From assembly GCA_946902985.2 (NCBI GenBank), contig OX336388.2, forward strand, positions 371,739,387 to 371,803,386: a DNA stretch of 64,000 nt, given 5' to 3'. Below, in pieces: positions 57,492 through 64,000 of the stretch. The translations under genes and the position numbers were made by a program. Within the stretch, counting starts at the first letter, position 1, and every line of letters starts with the position of its first letter. This DNA comes from Meconema thalassinum. Lineage: Eukaryota; Arthropoda; Insecta; Orthoptera; Tettigoniidae. The notes under the pieces are model-generated. The model searched no databases and was not told the DNA's origin. It saw only the letters and a program-made list of their open reading frames with translations.

Positions 57492-59873
57492 ATGGCAGAT
57501 GAAAGTTTGAAGATGATGTTAGAGGAGATGTCTGCTAACTTGAAAGCTAGCATGAATAGTAGTATGAAGCAGATGCTGAATGAAAGCATAAAGGAGATGG
57601 AAGCTAGGAATACTAGTCGAATGGAGGAGAATGCTAGTACTTTGTCTGCTAATTTGACAGCTAGCATGGGTGAAAGTTTGAAAGGTATCCAAACTAGCGC
57701 TGCTAATTTGGAGGATAATATGTCGCGTTTACAGATTAATACCCTAGGAATTGAGAATACTGTAAGTGACATCCGCACAAATGTGTCTGATGTTAAAAAT
57801 GATGTGTCTAAGGTACAGAAAGACCTTACAATGTTAAATCTAGATGTAGCTAATGTCCGAGGGGATATTTCTTGTGCTAGAGCCGAAGTAGTTGTTGTCA
57901 AAAATGATGTTGCGACTGTCCAAGACAAGGTCGAGGAAGTCCAAAAAGAAATTCAAAATGCTAGAACTGATGTATCCAATGTTCAGGTAGACATTAATAA
58001 TATTCATTCGGACATAACTGAGGTGCAAAGTGACATAACTAAGATTCAGGTAGAGGTCAACACAGTTTTCGTAGATATTACTAAAGTCCAAACTGATGTA
58101 AATAAAGTCAGGGAAGAAATCGAAAACTCAAAAACTCTTTGTACGCGTAATATAACTGCATTAGCGACTAGATTAGTTGATGAATCAGTTAGAACAACAA
58201 CGTCTTTAGCAGAGTTGAAGTATGATGTAGAGGTCATGAGAACCCAGGTATTAGACCATAATAGATTATTAAAAGAGGATATCGAAGTAGACATAGCAGA
58301 AATGTTAACAGCAAACGTAGCGGTATGGAAAGACGAGTGGAATAAGTCAAGTGGGGAACATGTAACCCAAATTCAGGATAGGATTGAAAGAAAACTTGCC
58401 AGTACGCAGATAGAAATTAACAATGAAGTAGTACAGATTAGGAAAGATTTAAGCGTCAGGATAAATTCGCTATCCGAAAAACAAGTTGACGATAGAACAC
58501 AACTAGATCAGGATATGCAAACATTAAAATCTACATTAGAGGATCAGATTCATAAAGTTGTCTCGGATGTAAATGAAACGACGAGTAAACTGCAAAATTT
58601 GAAGTTAGGAGAGGCTAGTTTAATGGAGAACTACAAAGAAGAGATAATCAAGAAAGTCTTAACGGAAATCACTGACAAGGATACAGAAGGCTTAGCTTGC
58701 GAATTGAATAGGAATTATACCAGAAGATATAACCTAGAGCCAGAAGAGAGAGACGTGACTCCTGAAGAACGTGTATCCAGATTCAGAGAGGAGGATGACG
58801 AGAGGAATATGGAACCTGAGTGGAACTATCGAGATAGTGGGAAAAACTATCCGGATTCATATCCGAGGAACGTGACGGTCATCAGGAATTTCGAAGACAA
58901 ACCGCAAAAATTCAGTAACACTGATAGTTTGACACCTATAGAGTATGTAAGGAATCTCAAAGATTATTTCATCGAAGCTCACATTCCCAGAGAGAGAGAG
59001 ATGAAGATAGTAGAGAGATATCTGATTGGGAGACCCCTCGAATGGTTTCGCGCATTTAGATACACATTCAGTAACTTTGACGAGTTTGCAGAGGCATTAA
59101 TCAAACGATTTTGGTCCATAGAAGCGCAGAATTCGTTAAGAGCGGAGGTGTATTCAAGAAAATACTCAGGTACTCTTCCAACACGGTACGCTGATTTCTT
59201 TACGAGTCAATTGTCCCGCTTGAGATTCTTACAACCCCCATTGTCCACGGAGCAACTAATTGATGCGATTTCTCGTATGCTGCCAGTTGAGGTGAGGAGA
59301 CTAATAATTTCGTCCAACATCAGGGATTTATCCAGCATGGATGAATTACTGAGAAGGTTAGACTACACAAGTCCAATGCCCAACGTAGTACAGAAAGGTC
59401 AAAGGCAGGAGTTTAAAGAAATCAATACGGTATATATGGACCAAGTCCAACAAACTGACAAGCCAGAGGAGGAGAAAACTGACAATGTAGGTCCTCACAG
59501 GAATAATCAGTTTAGAAATAACAGATCACAAGGTTACCGACCGTATCAACAGAGAAGAGGTTGGAACTACAACCGAGGAAACTACAATGGAAGAGGCAGA
59601 TATTACAACAATAATGGGTATAACCGAAACAATAATAGGAATAACCAAAACCAAAATAGAAACCAGAATACTCAAGGTCAGGTTATGACACCCGATCAGT
59701 ATCAGCAAAGAGAGAAGGAAAGCCAGCAATACTTAAAAGAATTAAGGGATAAAGAAGCCGACAATCAAAAGAAAAGGCAGGATGTTGTAATCGATCCTGG
59801 GCCTTCTACGAGCCAGCAGAATTTTGAGGTCGGTAACACACAAAAAAAAAAGCCGATTTCTCAACGTCAGTGA
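57492..59873 (+). CDS. gag: Ty3/gypsy Gag with long coiled coil, no zinc knuckle
   Basis: Structural protein of the retrotransposon particle. The frame is open from an ATG at 57408. The ATG at 57492 (MADESLKMMLEEM) is the likelier start, because the first 28 residues of the longer form look unrelated to the rest. Residues numbered on the longer form: about 60-420 are a heptad-patterned coiled coil (for example NVSDVKNDVSKVQKDL; KVEEVQKEIQNARTDV). Residues 490-655 form the retrotransposon Gag domain (NFEDKPQKFSN; EWFRAFRYTFSNFDEFAEAL). Residues 700-757 are rich in Asn, Arg and Gly and may bind RNA. I see no CCHC zinc knuckle. The TGA at 59871 ends it, just after an A10 tract. The frame is intact, in line with a young copy. 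Confidence 0.85.
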   Translation: MADESLKMMLEEMSANLKASMNSSMKQMLNESIKEMEARNTSRMEENASTLSANLTASMGESLKGIQTSAANLEDNMSRLQINTLGIENTVSDIRTNVSDVKNDVSKVQKDLTMLNLDVANVRGDISCARAEVVVVKNDVATVQDKVEEVQKEIQNARTDVSNVQVDINNIHSDITEVQSDITKIQVEVNTVFVDITKVQTDVNKVREEIENSKTLCTRNITALATRLVDESVRTTTSLAELKYDVEVMRTQVLDHNRLLKEDIEVDIAEMLTANVAVWKDEWNKSSGEHVTQIQDRIERKLASTQIEINNEVVQIRKDLSVRINSLSEKQVDDRTQLDQDMQTLKSTLEDQIHKVVSDVNETTSKLQNLKLGEASLMENYKEEIIKKVLTEITDKDTEGLACELNRNYTRRYNLEPEERDVTPEERVSRFREEDDERNMEPEWNYRDSGKNYPDSYPRNVTVIRNFEDKPQKFSNTDSLTPIEYVRNLKDYFIEAHIPREREMKIVERYLIGRPLEWFRAFRYTFSNFDEFAEALIKRFWSIEAQNSLRAEVYSRKYSGTLPTRYADFFTSQLSRLRFLQPPLSTEQLIDAISRMLPVEVRRLIISSNIRDLSSMDELLRRLDYTSPMPNVVQKGQRQEFKEINTVYMDQVQQTDKPEEEKTDNVGPHRNNQFRNNRSQGYRPYQQRRGWNYNRGNYNGRGRYYNNNGYNRNNNRNNQNQNRNQNTQGQVMTPDQYQQREKESQQYLKELRDKEADNQKKRQDVVIDPGPSTSQQNFEVGNTQKKKPISQRQ
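59842..59851 (+). promoter_or_regulatory. Candidate -1 frameshift site, A10 tract
   Basis: Ten adenines lie 19 bases before the gag stop. The pol frame is -1 relative to gag and is open across this point (from at least 59840). A slip at A AAA AAA would fuse Gag to protease-polymerase. No strong downstream hairpin was confirmed by eye. Confidence 0.6.
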
Positions 59874-62800
59874 GAACCTGTAAATACATTGCCACACCAC
59901 ACCTGATTACGATTAATGAGATATACGAAGTTACCGATGAAGATTTACTAGAAGAGAGGGGTATTGTTAAAGAGGAAAGACCATGTGCCTTACCTATTAT
60001 TGCTGTACGGATAGATGGACAGCAGTACAAAGCCCTGATGGATACTGGTGCTATTATTTCCATCATTTCAGAGGAATGTTATCAAAGTCTGCTAAGAGGA
60101 GAGAACATGACAGTTCTACCTGTTTCTACCGTCAAAGTGAGAGGGATATTCCAAGATAAGGCAGTGAAATGCAAGATTCAAGTGCTATTGAACTTTGAGA
60201 TCAATGGAAGGAATTATTAACAGATCTTCATTGTGGTGAGCAAGATCAATTTTGATATGGTGCTTGGAATCGATTTTATATCGAAGGTCGGAGCTATTAT
60301 TGACACGAAGAACAGAAGTATTAGCTTTAATGATGGGTACATAATCACAGAAGAGATAGAAGAACAGGACGTGAAAAACAGTCTGGAAATAGACCTTAGG
60401 GAAGAAATTTTGAATACCATAATTAATGAAGTGGAAAATTTAGAAGAAATACCCAGTAGAAAAACTGAAGGATTTGAAGAAATTCAGGGGGAATTTGAGG
60501 ATTTGATAAAGGAATTCCAAGATATTTTCGATGAAAAGCCTGGATTGATTAAGGATTATAAATACAAGATAAGGCTGACAGATGAAACCCCTTACCAGAA
60601 AAGAATATACCCCATTCCTGAGAAATACTATCAAGAAGTACGAGGGTTAATCAGAAAAATGGAGGTAGACGGGATTATTAGAAAACAGGCGTCGTCTTAT
60701 ATAAACCCCATCACTGTAGTGAAGAAAAGTAATGGTCAGATACGTCTTTGTCTCGATGCCAGGACCATCAACTTGAAGATTCTTCCCGAAAATGACAGAC
60801 CACCCAAGATTAGAGATCTGCTTCGAAAATTCAAAGGAAGAGCTTGTTTCAGCGTTCTTGACTTGACGTCTTCATTTTATCAAGTTCAACTAGAAGAGGA
60901 TAGTATGCAGTACACTGGATTCCTATTTGACCAGACGTCATGGGTCTTTGCCAGAATGCCTTTTGGAATGGTTAACAGTGGACCAGCACTTATTCGAGCA
61001 CTTGATAGTAAGCTCACAGACGAAGTGAAAGAAAATGTAATCTGCTACATTGACGATTTAATCGTACCTTCACCCAGCGCCGCAGAACATTTATTGCACT
61101 TGAGAAAGTTGTTCGAGAATTTAAGGGAGGCCAATATCAAGGTGAACTTTGGAAAATGTAAATTCTTGAAGAAAGAGATAAATTATTTGGGGCATACTAT
61201 TGATAAAGATGGATATCATCCAAATATGAAAAAAGTAGAAGTGATTACGAGATTTCCAAAGCCAACTAAGGTGAAACAAGTCAGAGAATTTGTAGGTGCA
61301 TGCCAATTTATTAGCAGCCACTGTCCAAGATACTCGGAAATTATGGCTCCTCTGTATGACTTACTCAAGAAGAACAACAGATGGAAATGGAGTACCGCTG
61401 CAGACGAGGCTTTTGAGAAAGCAAAAGAGATGCTCAGAAATAATGTGAAACTGGAGTACCCAGACTTTGAGAAGGTGTTCTATATTGAGTCTGATGCATC
61501 GAGAATAGGCATTAGTGCAGTCTTATACCAGAAAGACGAGGCAGGCAACAAGCACTACATTGCGTTCACTAGTCGGAAGTTGAAAAAGCACGAGGAAAAC
61601 TACTTCACGACAGAGCTTGAAGCGTTAGCTTTTGTGACAGCTTTACAAGCCTGGAAGAAAATCCTGCTGGAACATAAGGTCATAATTATTACTGACCATA
61701 AAGCACTTCAGTTTATGTTGCAAACTGACATGTCAAGTGATAGATTGACACGTTGGGCTTTGTTCACCCAACAGTTTAACGCTACTATCGTCCACCAGCC
61801 TGGGAAAGATAACTTACTGGCTGATGCTCTATCACGTAACCCTATTAAAAATGTGCAGATACACCATGTACAATTGGAGCAAGAAGATCAAGAAACCGTT
61901 AGGAGGTTAGCCCGAATCGGTGTGTCACAGAAGAGACACGCTCCAATAAGGAAAATGTACAGGTTCCTCAAGGGTTACATGGACAATACGGATGTTGACT
62001 ATGAAGCTACACGGAGAAATTCACGACACTTTGTCTTGAGTGGAGACATCGTATGCAAGTATGCTGACTCTGCGCATACAAAACTCCGAATAGTCGTGCC
62101 ACCTAAACTTGTTGTCAATTTAGTGTGGGTAGCTCATCACGCAACTGGACATGCCGGTTTAGATAAGACTCTTAATACACTTAAAGAGAGATTTATCTGG
62201 ACTAACATGCGTTCCAGCATTGCCAAGGTCATTCGATCATGTGACAAATGTCAAAGAGCAAAGTATGCTTCTGCTTTACTAAAGGGAAAACCGAAGGCGA
62301 TGATTCCTTCTAAGCCAAACGAACTTATGGCGACGGATATATTTGGCCCCTGTCCGAAGGGATACCAGGGTAACCAGTACTTGTTGGTGACCGTGGATGT
62401 TTTCTCAAAATTTGTTACAATGAGTCCCATGCAGAAAGCTAACACGAGGAACGTAGTAAGCAGACTGGAAAATGCTGTATTTCCTAAAGCTGGTATACCG
62501 GAATATCTACTGTCAGATCATGGAACGCAGTTTACGTCCGTGGAATTTGCAGCGGATATGGAAAGGCTTGGCATTAAGCACTTATTTTCAAGCGTGCGTT
62601 ACCCAGAATCGAATTCCTCGGAAAGATATATGGCTGAATTTTCGAAATTCTGTCGAATTTTCTGTCCAAATGATCATTCTGGTTGGGTGAGATTTGTACC
62701 CCTTATTGAGGAATGTCTGAACTCTACAGTGCAGGAGAGCACAGGAGAAGTGCCAATGCGACTTCATCTAGGAAGAAACCCAGAAAGGCCGTGGGATAAT

Positions 62801-63148
62801 CTATTCAACCACATACCTAGAGATCCCGACTTAGGAAGGCAGCAGAGGATTGACAAGGCAAAGGAACAACTCCAGAAAGCAGCAGAGAAACGATTGAAAA
62901 GAGTAGCTGGAAAACGTTTTGGTACACCCTTACAAGTTGGAAATCTTGTATTATTACGCAGACCTGTCAAGGCTGATATGACCAAGAAAATATACCCCAA
63001 ATTTGGATTAGTGTTCCTGGGGCCGTTTAGGATTACGAACGCTTATGGAAACAACTGTTACGAACTCTACGATGATGAGAATAATGTCGTTTACGGCAAA
63101 TTCAATGCTGGAAATTTAAAAAGATACTATCCTAGAGTAAGCCAGTAA
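59852..63148 (+). pseudogene. pol: Ty3/gypsy protease-RT-RNase H-integrase polyprotein, one in-frame stop
   Basis: Polyprotein that copies the element's RNA and inserts the DNA. Order: retropepsin (ALMDTGAIISIIS; DTG at 60041); reverse transcriptase (FSVLDLTSSFYQVQLEE; MPFGMVNSGPALIRAL; catalytic YIDDL at 61046-61060); RNase H (YIESDASRIGISAVLYQ; TTELEALAFV; ITDHKAL); H2C2 zinc finger (HHATGHAGLDKTL; CDKCQRAK); integrase core (ATDIFGPCP; LSDHGTQFTS; final Glu in SSERYM, with 34 residues between the last Asp and Glu); and a GPY/F-like C-terminus (FLGPFRITNAYGNNCYELYD). No chromodomain and no env follow. A single TAA at 60218-60220, between protease and reverse transcriptase, interrupts an otherwise open frame; it may be a recent inactivating mutation. 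The clade is not fixed; the SNSSER layout recalls Osvaldo/Ulysses-like insect elements. Confidence 0.9.
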
Positions 63149-63230
63149 TAATTCAATTTCGTGTTCAAGAGAGTTGAGATACTTGTAACATTGAGTTTAA
63201 AAACAATTTGCAACTGTTTTTAAAACGTGG

Positions 63231-63241
63231 TGAGAGGAGAA
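63231..63241 (+). promoter_or_regulatory. Polypurine tract of gypsy element
   Basis: tgagaggagaa sits immediately before the TG start of the 3' LTR, where plus-strand DNA synthesis is primed. Confidence 0.8.
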
Positions 63242-64000
63242 TGCCCCCGTAATTGAATTATGTAGAGACCACGGTGGCTATATTGAAATTATCAGGAAAG
63301 TTATGGCTGTCATAGTTATGACGTGGGTAGTCATGACGTAAGCACGGATGACGTAAATGTTATGCCAGCAGGTTACTTGAGCTGAGATTCTCAGTGACGT
63401 CAGCATTTAGTCGAGAATATTCCAAGATTTACGACGCAGTCGCAGGAAACGAGGAATTCTGCTGAGGAAGAAACTATGCTATTGGAGGAGAGGCTTGAAC
63501 CAATCAACGATAGTTTAAAGGAAGACGGAGATTGCTGAAACTATGGTATTTTTATTACTTTTGGAATGCAGAATTGTGGAAATCCATTTGCAGTAGAAGC
63601 ATTGATTTGGAAGTTTGGTGAAATTTATTTTCAGTTTTTGAATTTTGAAAATCCGTCATGTATTAACGAAGTTGGAACTTTTAGCGATGACGTAGTATCA
63701 CGCTCTGGAAGGGATGGAAACGCCCCTCGTGAAGTTAATAAAAGGGCTTGCGCAGAAGAGAGGAGTCTCTTTCATTCTCCGATCATTCTCAGATCTCATT
63801 CTCAGATCATCGAAGTATAATTGTGAAAGTTCTTTTCTTATACAGTCATTATAGTGAGACGTCGAAGTGAAAAGTTGTGAAAAGAGTCGTCTTTGTAACG
63901 CGTGGGGAAGCCACTATATTAACGAGATCCATGTCAAACTAGGTGAAGTTGAGACGGACCTTAGAACGCTTCGGCAAGTTTAGTTTTGAACAGTTAGCGG
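63242..64000 (+). mobile_element. 3' LTR of gypsy element, cut by window end
   Basis: It repeats 52928-53686 with one substitution seen. The near-identity indicates a recent insertion. The missing ~3.1 kb and the 3' target duplication (expected GTAC) lie outside the window. Confidence 0.9.

Noticed and set aside
57461..58294. Minus-strand ORFs opposite gag (155, 83 and 82 residues)
   Set aside because: They are shadows of the regular heptad codons of the coiled-coil Gag.
63150..63241. Envelope gene after pol
   Set aside because: Only 93 bases separate the pol stop from the 3' LTR, so there is no room for env.

Overview
This window looks like intergenic or intronic DNA from a large, repeat-rich arthropod genome. 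The mixture of tRNA-derived SINEs, RTE/CR1-like LINE 3' ends, Tc1/mariner and hAT elements, Helitron-like pieces, a BEL/Pao element and a Ty3/gypsy element is typical of insects. A polyneopteran such as an orthopteran is my guess from the SINE style, not something I can prove. I found no host protein-coding gene, no functional tRNA or rRNA gene and no CRISPR array that I can support. Every long protein signature belongs to a mobile element.

Layout: 0-2 kb holds a LINE 3' end split by a SINE, then a SINE inside a SINE. From 2.4 to 7.1 kb there is a hAT-type element with an 8-bp target duplication, filled by nested repeats. From 7.4 to 10.1 kb there is a long foldback element whose left arm was hit by a mariner-like transposon. 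From 10.1 to 11.95 kb there are two related Helitron-like elements, one holding a 691-bp palindrome. From 12.2 to 24.3 kb there are LINE fragments, SINEs with clear target duplications, and unclassified repeats with CA tails and terminal hairpins. From 24.8 to 26.2 kb there is a broken Tc1 transposase interrupted by a SINE.

From 26.56 to 43.31 kb there is a tandem BEL/Pao array, LTR-internal-LTR-internal-LTR, with 6930 and 6935 bp periods. Its internal regions keep gag, protease and the integrase C-terminus but have lost reverse transcriptase, RNase H and the integrase core. The last LTR is cut off at a deletion junction with a SINE. From 43.3 to 48.7 kb there are more SINEs (one nested in another), a deleted mariner-type element carrying a DUF4817-like helix-turn-helix remnant, and a hAT-like MITE.

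From 48.76 kb to the end there are two long-LTR Ty3/gypsy relatives: a diverged solo LTR of about 4.2 kb and, directly after its GTAC target duplication, a nearly intact element. That element has LTRs of about 3.9 kb, three tandem copies of the primer-binding-site region, a coiled-coil Gag without zinc knuckles, a probable -1 gag-pol frameshift and one stop codon in pol. The 3' LTR runs off the window and differs from the 5' LTR by a single substitution that I found in 759 bp, so the insertion is young.

The two LTR elements, the foldback/mariner nest and the SINE nests let insertion order be read directly, because several sites have an internal or paralogous empty-site reference. All classifications come from reading by eye, without database searches.
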